Shown one piece after another: positions 1 through 5,204 of a stretch of DNA of 5,204 bases; positions within the stretch are counted from its first letter, which is position 1; every line of letters starts with the position of its first letter. This DNA is from Pseudomonadales bacterium (GTDB lineage Bacteria > Pseudomonadota > Gammaproteobacteria > Pseudomonadales > JAHEIH01), in contig JALRIU010000329.1 of assembly GCA_023255355.1 (NCBI GenBank), positions 1-5,204 of the forward strand, in the 5' to 3' direction. Below the pieces are notes generated by a model. The model saw only the letters and a list, made by a program, of their open reading frames with translations. It had not been told where the DNA came from and did not search any database. The position numbers were made by a program, and so were the translations under genes.

Positions 1-502
1 AAAAGGTATCGGGCACAATCCTGAAGGTTATGCAAAGCTTATCAATGCCGACCGTAAAATGCTTATATGGCACAATCTGAGTGACCAAACTCTAACACCT
101 TATATGTCAATAAATTTGTATAAAAATATGGCTAAACTCTATGGTGGGTATGACAAACTTCAGAAAAATATTCGACTGTTTACTTTGCCAGGGACAGGCC
201 ATTGCAGCATGATGGGTGTGGGGCCAAATACCGTCGATGCTCTCGGAGCAATGGAAAACTGGGTGGAGCAAGGTATTGCTCCTAATGGTTTGGAGGCCGA
301 GCAATTTACTACTAACGCGATGGGCTTGAAGCAATTTGATATACCCCCTGTGAGAACCATGCCACTGTGCAAATTCCCCGAAATGGCTCGTTACAAAGGG
401 CACGGCGAATTGAATGTGGCTGCTAGCTGGGAATGTCCAGAGGGTGATGAACGCATGCTGCAAGTTGGAGAATCCGGTCGGCAGGCAGGTGTTGTTCAAT
501 AA
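1..502 (+). CDS. Tannase/feruloyl esterase family protein, C-terminal part (5' end outside window)
   Basis: The frame is open from base 2, so the gene begins upstream of the window; about 166 residues are present, against roughly 500 or more in full-length family members. The visible part is the C-terminal third of a tannase/feruloyl-esterase (PF07519-type) alpha/beta hydrolase. The catalytic Asp lies in the HNLSDQTLTP stretch (visible residue 28, bases 83-85). The catalytic His follows in PGTGHCS (residue 67, bases 200-202), directly next to the Cys that in this family forms a disulfide holding Ser and His together. After it come the typical GPNTVDALGAMENWVEQGIAP segment, split here as GPNTVDALGAMENW and VEQGIAP, and a closing RTMPLCKFPEMARYKG element. 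Family members hydrolyse aryl or hydroxycinnamoyl esters and are usually exported, but any signal peptide would be outside the window. The gene converges on the hydrolase at 643-1680. Family assignment is secure; substrate is unknown. Confidence 0.9.
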   Translation, partial: KGIGHNPEGYAKLINADRKMLIWHNLSDQTLTPYMSINLYKNMAKLYGGYDKLQKNIRLFTLPGTGHCSMMGVGPNTVDALGAMENWVEQGIAPNGLEAEQFTTNAMGLKQFDIPPVRTMPLCKFPEMARYKGHGELNVAASWECPEGDERMLQVGESGRQAGVVQ

Positions 503-594
503 GTATGAGGCCGTTTATTGGTCGTGCTCTGTCTGAGATGATCAGGGCTCGATATGCGCCATTCTTCTTTTTGCTGAGCTGCACCCTGATCAGG

Positions 595-623
595 AAAAAA
601 AACGCAAGCGCTGATCGCTTTGC
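595..623 (-). terminator. Intrinsic terminator of the alpha/beta hydrolase gene
   Basis: On the minus strand a 7-bp stem with a one-base bulge (arms 616-623 and 604-610, 5-base loop 611-615) is followed directly by eight T residues (complement of A595-602). It begins 20 bases after the TAA stop at 643-645, which is a normal position for a rho-independent terminator. The bulge makes the stem weaker than the terminator at 1769-1797. No comparable plus-strand terminator for the tannase gene was found in 503-642. Confidence 0.68.
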
Positions 624-642
624 CAGACAATGGTGCGATATA

Positions 643-1680
643 TTAGAGCGAGGAATTGTTGAAGTAAGAGGCGTTTCCTGGAGAAACAAGTGATGATGAC
701 TGGGGCGCAAAATATTTCTTTAATGCTGCTTGGAACCATTCGTTGCGAAATTTCACTGCTTCTTGGCTAACACGGGCATAGGGCACAATCGCATCAAAAC
801 CGTGAAAACCGCCTTCAAACACTCGGTAACTCACTGGTACACCTGCTGCGCTTAGAGATTCGGCATAGTTTACAGTTTCATCCCTGAATGGCTCGATTCC
901 TCCCACGTAAGTCAACGTAGGCGGCAGGTTATTAAAGTTTTTTGCTCTGGCTGCTGCTGCGTAACTGGGTACTTCGTCGCCACCATAGAGATGACCAAGG
1001 TACAGTTGCCAACCAAGGCGGTTGTTTTTAGCATCCCAGAACGGGGCATTATTGTCCTTACAGGATGGTGTTTCTCTGTCGTCCAGCATAGGGCAGATTG
1101 GCATCTGGAAGGCTATATTGACTTCACCTCGGTCGCGGGTAAGAAGGGTCAAAGCTGCAGTCAAACCACCACCTGTACTGCCACCAATAACGATAATTTG
1201 ATCATCCCGAGCGTTCAATAACTCGCAGTTGTTTTTTATCCACAATAAAGTTGTGTAACAGTCGTCAATCGCGGCAGGATAAGGGGCGTCAAGGCTTAAG
1301 CGATATTCTGGGACTACCAACACGCAACCCTGTTGGTGGGTGTAATAATCAGCCACACCTATTTCGGCTTCTGGTGAGCCACTGTAATAGCCTCCGCCAT
1401 GTATCCACAAGATAACAGGGGATTTTATTCCTGCATTGGCCGGCTTGGTTATTAACGTTCGTATTTGGCTACCATCTTGACGCGGAATTTTGATTTCTTC
1501 AGTTATTACATTGGAAGGTTTGAGTAAGCGAATTATCAGCTTTTGAACAATATTTAGTTTTCCATGGTTTTTGCGAAGCTTTGCTTCGTTCGTGTTTTTA
1601 CCTACCCATCCCAGTATTAATGCGGGCAACCTAAGTTGCTTATCGATCATAGAGTTGGTGATACGCACGACTTTATCCAA
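643..1680 (-). CDS. Alpha/beta hydrolase (esterase), hormone-sensitive lipase family
   Basis: The predicted 345-residue protein is an esterase-type alpha/beta hydrolase of the HSL (family IV, PF07859) group, expected to hydrolyse small carboxylic esters in the cytoplasm; no signal peptide is evident. The oxyanion-hole motif HGGGY is at residues 94-98. The nucleophile is Ser168 in GGSTGGG, where most relatives have G-D/E-S-A-G-G. The acid is Glu263 in EPFRDE, in place of the more common Asp of DPLRDE; I recall the Glu version from an HSL subgroup. The His is 293 in FHGFD. All three triad positions are thus filled. The start is uncertain: the longest frame begins with TTG at 1678-1680, while an in-frame ATG (Met11, bases 1648-1650) would give 335 residues; neither has a good Shine-Dalgarno. 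The gene is monocistronic, with terminators before it (1769-1797) and after it (595-623). No convincing promoter was found in 1681-1768. Natural substrate unknown. Confidence 0.9.
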   Translation of the reverse strand: MDKVVRITNSMIDKQLRLPALILGWVGKNTNEAKLRKNHGKLNIVQKLIIRLLKPSNVITEEIKIPRQDGSQIRTLITKPANAGIKSPVILWIHGGGYYSGSPEAEIGVADYYTHQQGCVLVVPEYRLSLDAPYPAAIDDCYTTLLWIKNNCELLNARDDQIIVIGGSTGGGLTAALTLLTRDRGEVNIAFQMPICPMLDDRETPSCKDNNAPFWDAKNNRLGWQLYLGHLYGGDEVPSYAAAARAKNFNNLPPTLTYVGGIEPFRDETVNYAESLSAAGVPVSYRVFEGGFHGFDAIVPYARVSQEAVKFRNEWFQAALKKYFAPQSSSLVSPGNASYFNNSSL

Positions 1681-1768
1681 AATATAGGATTGTTAGAGCG
1701 TTTTTGATATGTCGGCTTTTCATGGTCTTATTTCGTCAATTATTATTGATGAGAGTGAGATTTTCCGT

Positions 1769-1797
1769 AAAAAAAGCAACGCCAACTGGCGTTGCTT
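1769..1797 (-). terminator. Strong intrinsic terminator at end of the SDR/MaoC operon
   Basis: A perfect 10-bp stem (arms 1774-1783 and 1788-1797, core GCAACGCC/GGCGTTGC) closes a 4-base loop (1784-1787). On the minus strand it runs into seven T residues (complement of A1769-1775, which overlap the base of the stem). It starts only 6 bases after the TAG stop at 1804-1806, so it ends transcription of the 4731-to-1804 gene run. It has no T-tract on the plus strand, so it is one-directional. Confidence 0.88.
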
Positions 1798-1803
1798 ATG
1801 AGT

Positions 1804-2721
1804 CTATTGCCCTTGTTCTTTGGCTATTGCGAAGCTCTTACCTAGGTGTTGTCCGAAGGCGAAGTCTTCAGGTGCTAACATCCATAAGTCTTCGGTGGCA
1901 CGAATGGTGTCTACGTTGCTGGCAACGTCTTCAATTGTCCAGTCGGACTTGTAAAGCCCTGGTGTTTCAGCAATCAATGCTCGGGCAACTCGGCCTGCAA
2001 CTGAAAAATACATTTCACCACTCACGGGGCAATTTTCGTGGCACAGCCAAGCTACCACAGGGGCAACTTTTTCAGGTTCCATGGGTGGATATTGTGAAAT
2101 ATCTAACCCTTCTGCCATGCGTGTAACCGCACCAGGTAAAATGATATTGGATTTTATGTTGTGCTCTTTGCCTTCCAGAGTGATGACATTGCTCAGGCCA
2201 ATCATAGCTGCCTTTGCCATACTGTAATTGACGACATCATAGTTGCCGTAAATCCCGCCAATAGAACTTGTTAGAACCACGCGACCATAATTATTGGCTT
2301 TCATATGTGGAAATGCTGCGCGGGTAACGTGGTAGGCACCCATGAGATGGACGTCAATCACAGAACAAAAATCTTCGTAAAGCATATCCGACATTGAGCC
2401 ACGGCGCACGTTGCCCGCGTTGTGGATGAGAATGTCCACTCTGCCCCAGGTATCGAGTGCCGCTTGAATGATGGCTTGCCCACCAGCTTCAGTAGCAACA
2501 GACTCTGTGCAGGCAAAAGCCTCTCCTCCAGCTGCTTTGATTGCGTTGACGACTTCATCAGCGGGTGATTCTTGAGTGTCTGCACCAACAATCGTTGAAC
2601 CATTGTCATTAACAACAATTTTGCAGCCTCGCGAAGCGAGTAATTCGGCATAACATCGGCCAAGCCCACGGCCAGCGCCAGTAATTACAGCTACGCGACC
2701 ATCGTAACGATATTCATCCAT
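1804..2721 (-). CDS. SDR oxidoreductase, (3R)-hydroxyacyl-CoA dehydrogenase (MFE-2 domain)-like
   Basis: This 305-residue NAD(P)-dependent short-chain dehydrogenase resembles the dehydrogenase domain of peroxisomal multifunctional enzyme 2 (17-beta-HSD type 4) and its bacterial relatives, which oxidise (3R)-hydroxyacyl-CoA to 3-ketoacyl-CoA. The nucleotide-binding motif TGAGRGLG is at residues 14-21. Asp39 at the end of strand beta-2 (VVNDNG) favours NAD+ over NADP+. HNAG is at 100-103, Ser153 in TSSIGG, and Tyr166-x3-Lys170 in NYSMAK; the Ser-Tyr spacing of 13 is standard. The tetrad Asn position carries His125 (VHLMG), which is also usual in MFE-2-type enzymes as I recall them. The tail beyond residue 235 makes it longer than a 250-residue classical SDR, as in MFE-2 domains. 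ATG 2719-2721 is preceded by GAGGT inside the end of the dehydratase gene 2 bases upstream, so the two are probably translationally coupled. Exact acyl substrate is not determinable. Confidence 0.88.
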   Translation of the reverse strand: MDEYRYDGRVAVITGAGRGLGRCYAELLASRGCKIVVNDNGSTIVGADTQESPADEVVNAIKAAGGEAFACTESVATEAGGQAIIQAALDTWGRVDILIHNAGNVRRGSMSDMLYEDFCSVIDVHLMGAYHVTRAAFPHMKANNYGRVVLTSSIGGIYGNYDVVNYSMAKAAMIGLSNVITLEGKEHNIKSNIILPGAVTRMAEGLDISQYPPMEPEKVAPVVAWLCHENCPVSGEMYFSVAGRVARALIAETPGLYKSDWTIEDVASNVDTIRATEDLWMLAPEDFAFGQHLGKSFAIAKEQGQ

Positions 2722-2723
2722 GG

Positions 2724-3896
2724 TTATTGACCTCGTGTTGGTAACTCAATTTCGCCAGTAGCAGTAGCCATGGTCGTGCCTAATTGAGTTTTCATCACAA
2801 ATTTTACAGCGACAAAATTACGACCTTCTGCATCGGTACCTTTGTCGGTGATTTCGGCGTCCATTATGCTTATGTCACCCGTCAATGCAGGGCCGCGATA
2901 GGAGGCATTGACGTGTAATAATTGACCCCACTCACCGGCCCAACCACTAAGATAGTCTAAGATCCAGGTGCCCATAGATGCGCCATAACCATAGCCTCTA
3001 GGCATGCCGATATGTCTTGCCCAACGAGGGAAAAGATGACCGCGCGATGGGCCAATATAAGCTCCGTCTGTCAGTTCAGGGTTATCTAATTCGAGCACAG
3101 GATCTTGTTCTTTACCCGCCATTTCACCAATGAAGCCAAGTGCTTCCATGTCTAGATCGGTTCTGCGATGGACTCCACACCATATAGTAAATAAGTAGGC
3201 GCGCCATTCTGTGGTAAAGCTGGCAATGCTGTGAGGACCAATTACGCGAGTTGGAAGTTTATCGCCAATGTTGTAGTCATCCCAGTAACGTTTACCGTGA
3301 CCGAGATCGTGCATCATTTTGATCCATTCGTATTTCTTTTCTTCTAACTCAATTAACTCTTTGTCGCTCCATTCTGGATCTTCAGCGCTTTCATTATTGC
3401 CTTCTATTCGAGCTAGATCAGGGTTGTAACGGATAGCGGTAGAACGTTGTTTGGAAAGTAAGTCGCCGTGTTGGTTATAGAAAAAATTATCACCTCTTTG
3501 GAAGCAGGTTGGGCCTGCAAATGCCGTATCTTTGACGACATAATCAAAGGGTATGCGCTCGTTAGTAATCGTATCGCCGGAATAAATACGCTTCTCGGTA
3601 AACCACCACTCGTCACCACCAAAAATTAGGTGTGAATTTGGAATGCCTCCAACGCATGCCGGTGCACAGCCGTGGCCATCATCGCATGCAACGGGAAAAG
3701 ATACTGGGGCAATTAATGCACCATAACGACTTTGTTCGGCATAGTCTGAATCATAATGAAGACGATTAGGGTAGTGCATGGCTTGTGCCCAGCGGCGTAT
3801 ATCCATGCCACCCAGAGGTTCACGGATACGAGCTTGTTGCATTGGTTTGCCAAGATAATTGTCAATATCTGAGCAATCTAAAACGGGTTTGTTCAT
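2724..3896 (-). CDS. MaoC/FAS1-like acyl dehydratase, double hotdog fold
   Basis: This 390-residue protein consists of two hotdog-like halves joined by a charged linker at about 165-200, as in MaoC/hydratase-2 and FAS1-like dehydratase (PF13452-type) proteins, which hydrate enoyl-CoA or dehydrate hydroxyacyl-CoA. The N-terminal half (about 15-160) shows the hydratase signature region at 40-67 (HYPNRLHYDSDYA, then YGALIAP) with Asn44 and His47, and YSGDTI at 105-110. The C-terminal half (about 203-385) shows YWDDYNIGDKLP, GHLFPRWARHIGMPRGY around His287, and a closing YRGPALTGD at 333-341. The Asp of the usual D-x-N-P-x-H motif is Tyr42 in the first half and is absent in the second, so enzymatic activity is inferred from family and context only. 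ATG 3894-3896 has AAGGA at 3904-3908, 7 bases upstream. The gene is followed after 2 bases by the MFE-2-like SDR, with which it probably acts in sequence. No signal peptide. Confidence 0.83.
   Translation of the reverse strand: MNKPVLDCSDIDNYLGKPMQQARIREPLGGMDIRRWAQAMHYPNRLHYDSDYAEQSRYGALIAPVSFPVACDDGHGCAPACVGGIPNSHLIFGGDEWWFTEKRIYSGDTITNERIPFDYVVKDTAFAGPTCFQRGDNFFYNQHGDLLSKQRSTAIRYNPDLARIEGNNESAEDPEWSDKELIELEEKKYEWIKMMHDLGHGKRYWDDYNIGDKLPTRVIGPHSIASFTTEWRAYLFTIWCGVHRRTDLDMEALGFIGEMAGKEQDPVLELDNPELTDGAYIGPSRGHLFPRWARHIGMPRGYGYGASMGTWILDYLSGWAGEWGQLLHVNASYRGPALTGDISIMDAEITDKGTDAEGRNFVAVKFVMKTQLGTTMATATGEIELPTRGQ
2730..2734 (-). promoter_or_regulatory. Ribosome binding site within upstream gene (translational coupling)
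   Basis: The complement reads GAGGT, 8 bases before the ATG at 2719-2721. It lies inside the last codons of the dehydratase gene, whose stop codon (2724-2726) separates it from the start by 2 bases. Placement supports this start and suggests that translation of the two genes is coupled. Confidence 0.65.
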
Positions 3897-3922
3897 GGTT
3901 GTTTCCTTTTGATTTCGTCTTG

Positions 3923-3950
3923 ACTATACCATTCAAGAGTTTTTTGTACA
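3923..3950 (-). promoter_or_regulatory. Probable sigma-70 promoter with extended -10 before the dehydratase gene
   Basis: On the minus strand the extended -10 reads TGGTATAGT (TATAGT at 3928-3923, 5 of 6 consensus, with the TGn element), 16 bases after TGTACA (3950-3945, 4 of 6 against TTGACA). Transcription would start near 3916 and give a leader of about 20 bases containing the ribosome binding site AAGGA (3904-3908). It would let the dehydratase and the downstream SDR be expressed apart from the SDR at 3961-4731. Inferred from sequence only. Confidence 0.5.
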
Positions 3951-3957
3951 CGCGTGT
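3948..3957. repeat. 10-bp perfect palindrome overlapping the -35 region
   Basis: ACACGCGTGT is a perfect 10-bp palindrome that shares three bases with the putative -35 element at 3945-3950. It also overlaps a second palindrome, TGTACA. It sits between the stop of the upstream SDR and the promoter, has no T-tract, and so is not a good terminator; an operator for a dimeric regulator is possible but not shown. Confidence 0.35.
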
Positions 3958-3960
3958 TTG

Positions 3961-4731
3961 TTAGTCTTTTACATCCGCCGCGAGTACTCGCGGAGAAAGA
4001 TATTTTGTCTTCGTCCAACCGCCATCTACAATGATGGTTTGGCCGTTGATAAACTCGCCGCCTGGCGAGCACAAAAAGGCAATTGTGCTTGCGATATCAT
4101 CGACATTGCCCAATCTAGGGTAGGGGGTCATATCAATATTCATGCGTTGGAAGGCAGGGTCATCGAGGCGTTCACGAACCATGTCGGTAAGCGTCACGCC
4201 TGGAGCGACATTATTAGCACGAATACCTTGTGGCCCATATTCACAAGCAATATGTTCGGTTAACGAGCTGATGCCACCTTTTGCAGCAGAGTACGCGCCA
4301 CCTCGGCGGCCACCTATTTCAGCAAAAGTAGAGGTGACATTAATGATGGCCGACCCCGCTTGCATATATACAATGGCATCTCTCGCTAGTCTGAAGGGGG
4401 CTTTAAGCATAATGTCGATGAAAAAATCCAGTGTTTCATCGTCGGTCTCATGCAGTGGTTTGGGTTTTCCTATGCCTGCATTGTTAATTAGATAATCTAT
4501 CTGTCCGAATTTCTCCAAAGCGAAGTCGACTATCTTTCTGGGGGCATCAATTTCGGTAATGTCTGCTGATATTGTAGCGACACGATTATCATCACCTAGT
4601 TCGGTACGAAGTTGCTGCAATTTATCTTCGCTGCGGCCAACACCTACGATATTAATACCAGCAGCAAAAAGGTGTTTAGCGGTTGCAAGTCCAATACCGC
4701 TGCCGGCACCTGTAATGATAGCTACTTTCAT
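3961..4731 (-). CDS. Classical SDR family oxidoreductase
   Basis: This 256-residue protein has the full layout of a classical short-chain dehydrogenase/reductase. The Rossmann motif TGAGSGIG is at residues 7-14 and NNAG at 83-86. Ser134 is in VTSTF, Tyr147-x3-Lys151 in YSAAKGG, PGV at 177-179, and the C-terminal NGQTIIVDGG element is present. GVGR at the end of beta-2 (Arg33, no Asp) suggests NADP(H). The position normally held by the tetrad Asn (xNL in helix alpha-4) reads IDIMLKAPF, giving Met108, which is unusual. It would oxidise an alcohol or reduce a ketone; the close link with the dehydratase and MFE-2-like SDR suggests a CoA-thioester or ring hydroxyl substrate, but this is inference. 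ATG 4729-4731 is supported by GAGGA at 4737-4741, 5 bases upstream. It is first in the minus-strand run, 64 bases before the dehydratase, with no terminator between, so read-through is likely. Confidence 0.9.
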   Translation of the reverse strand: MKVAIITGAGSGIGLATAKHLFAAGINIVGVGRSEDKLQQLRTELGDDNRVATISADITEIDAPRKIVDFALEKFGQIDYLINNAGIGKPKPLHETDDETLDFFIDIMLKAPFRLARDAIVYMQAGSAIINVTSTFAEIGGRRGGAYSAAKGGISSLTEHIACEYGPQGIRANNVAPGVTLTDMVRERLDDPAFQRMNIDMTPYPRLGNVDDIASTIAFLCSPGGEFINGQTIIVDGGWTKTKYLSPRVLAADVKD

Positions 4732-4888
4732 GCTTGTCCTCGTTCACTTGACTGTTATTACATCACTACCAGAATGAATGCTCTTGCATTGCAAAATAAT
4801 TGCTGCTTAGATAGCTATTCAACAGTGATGTCTATTAATGCTATATTAAAGCGTCAATAATAACCACAAATCAAGCAAGAAATGAAAC
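4732..4888. promoter_or_regulatory. Divergent intergenic region with small inverted repeats
   Basis: This 157-base AT-rich spacer lies between the divergent SDR (start 4731, minus) and ligase-like frame (start 4889, plus), and should hold both promoters. Visible structure includes AATGC-tctt-GCATT (4777-4790), the overlapping TTGCA-t-TGCAA (4784-4794), and TTAAT-gctat-ATTAA (4835-4849). These are short and could be operator half-sites or chance in AT-rich DNA. I could not identify a convincing minus-strand promoter. No regulator gene is encoded in the window. Confidence 0.4.
4819..4847 (+). promoter_or_regulatory. Possible sigma-70 promoter of the ligase-like frame
   Basis: TCAACA (4819-4824, 4 of 6 against TTGACA) is spaced 17 bases from TATATT (4842-4847, 5 of 6 against TATAAT). 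This predicts a start near 4854 and a leader of about 35 bases to the ATG at 4889. The -10 overlaps an AT-rich inverted repeat (4835-4849). Moderate matches in AT-rich DNA, so only a candidate. Confidence 0.35.
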
Positions 4889-5140
4889 ATGCGTAAAATC
4901 GTTGCAGGGCGCTCAATACGTTGGGATGAACAGCGTGCACAGCAAGCTTATCAGGCCGGCCATTGGGTTCAAGAAACCCTGTTTGATTGCTTGGCAAAGG
5001 AATGTCTACATTCGCCAAATCGACCATTGTTGATCGAAGGTGACACTATCCTCACGCCTTGCTCTTTGGATATGCAGGCTCGCAAATTAGCTGCGTATAT
5101 GTTGGCTACCTGCCCGCAGGGTAGTGTTATTTCGTTTTAG
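4889..5140 (+). pseudogene. N-terminal fragment of an acyl-CoA synthetase (AMP-binding family), ends early
   Basis: The 83-residue frame resembles the N-terminus of ANL-superfamily acyl/aryl-CoA ligases. It has an opening R-x-Q-A-Y-Q-A-G-H-W-V-Q-E-T-L segment (about residues 16-31, compare YRDAGYW..TL in relatives). PNRPLLIEGDTILTPCSLD follows at about 43-61 (compare PDR.A..DG...LTY.ELD), then a helix ARKLAAYMLA, then QGSVISF at 77-83, where relatives read GDVVSFQLPNW. It stops at TAG 5138-5140, whereas full-length enzymes have about 500-560 residues, and none of the later ATP/AMP-binding motifs is present. The remaining 64 bases do not resume a recognisable ligase sequence in any frame. It may be a decayed gene, a rearrangement junction or an assembly error. 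ATG 4889 has only a weak AAGAAA-like ribosome site; an ATG at 4882 leads to a stop after 4 codons. An intact ligase would activate the acid for the neighbouring dehydratase and SDRs. Confidence 0.6.
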
Positions 5141-5147
5141 TATTGTG

Positions 5148-5204
5148 ATGAACATACTCACATTGGGCATTGTCGGCGGGTTGGTATATTTCATGTATGT
5201 GGCT
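5148..5204 (+). other. Short hydrophobic open frame running off the window end
   Basis: From ATG 5148 a frame stays open for 19 codons to the window end and encodes MNILTLGIVGGLVYFMYVA, which would fit a membrane segment. It has no Shine-Dalgarno sequence and follows the ligase-like stop by 7 bases in another frame. It may be the start of a membrane protein, the frameshifted remainder of the ligase, or chance. Too short to identify. Confidence 0.2.

Noticed and set aside
540..594. Inverted repeat GATCAGGG/CCCTGATC (540-547, 584-591) and palindrome CCTGATCAGG (585-594) as a tannase terminator
   Set aside because: The arms are 36 bases apart and no T-tract follows on the plus strand; the A-run after it belongs to the minus-strand terminator. 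The palindrome may be incidental.
505..693. 62-codon plus-strand frame right after the tannase stop
   Set aside because: It runs over the minus-strand terminator and the 3' end of the hydrolase gene, has no ribosome site and no recognisable family features; best explained as chance.
1734..1739. TTGACG on the minus strand as -35 of a hydrolase promoter
   Set aside because: No acceptable -10 is found at 15-19 bases; the nearest AT-rich hexamer is 22 bases away.
1704..2126. 140-codon plus-strand frame
   Set aside because: It crosses the strong minus-strand terminator and lies antisense to the MFE-2-like SDR, whose motifs are unmistakable; its translation has no family pattern.
3945..3958. Palindrome at the end of the upstream SDR as an intrinsic terminator
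   Set aside because: On the minus strand it is followed by A residues rather than T residues, so it cannot act as a normal rho-independent terminator.
3958..4860. Several plus-strand frames of 70-117 codons opposite the SDR at 3961-4731
   Set aside because: All are antisense shadows of a gene with complete SDR motifs, and their translations are low-complexity or patternless.

Overview
This window looks like a chromosomal piece of a heterotrophic gammaproteobacterium-like organism with moderate GC. That taxonomic guess rests only on protein style, gene spacing and the gene set; there is no rRNA or marker gene to confirm it. All recognisable genes are hydrolases or CoA-type lipid/aromatic/alicyclic catabolic enzymes. 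No tRNA, rRNA, CRISPR array, insertion sequence or phage gene is visible.

Layout. Positions 1-502 (+) hold the C-terminal end of a tannase/feruloyl-esterase family protein whose beginning lies outside the window. It converges on a minus-strand alpha/beta hydrolase of the hormone-sensitive-lipase type (643-1680), which has its own intrinsic terminator (595-623). A second, very clear intrinsic terminator (1769-1797) separates that gene from a three-gene minus-strand run transcribed from 4731 down to 1804: a classical short-chain dehydrogenase (SDR), a two-hotdog MaoC/FAS1-like dehydratase, and a second SDR resembling the (3R)-hydroxyacyl-CoA dehydrogenase domain of peroxisomal multifunctional enzyme 2. 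The last two genes are 2 bases apart and probably translationally coupled; a good extended -10 promoter lies just before the dehydratase gene. A 157-base divergent spacer with several small inverted repeats separates this run from a plus-strand reading frame (4889-5140). That frame looks like the first 80 or so residues of an acyl-CoA synthetase and then stops.

How the genes may work together (inference). Ester hydrolysis (tannase-like and HSL-like enzymes) would release a carboxylic acid or alcohol. A CoA ligase would activate the acid, a MaoC-type hydratase would add water across an enoyl-CoA, and an MFE-2-like SDR would oxidise the hydroxyacyl-CoA. This is the outline of a side-chain or ring beta-oxidation pathway of the (R)-hydroxyacyl type, such as is used for sterol, terpenoid or aromatic acid side chains. 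The acyl-CoA dehydrogenase and thiolase or aldolase needed to complete it are not in this window, and the actual substrate cannot be read from the sequence.

I do not see a previously undescribed system here. The points most worth a second look are the abrupt end of the ligase frame, the non-canonical active-site residues of the dehydratase and of the upstream SDR, and the palindrome-bearing promoter regions.
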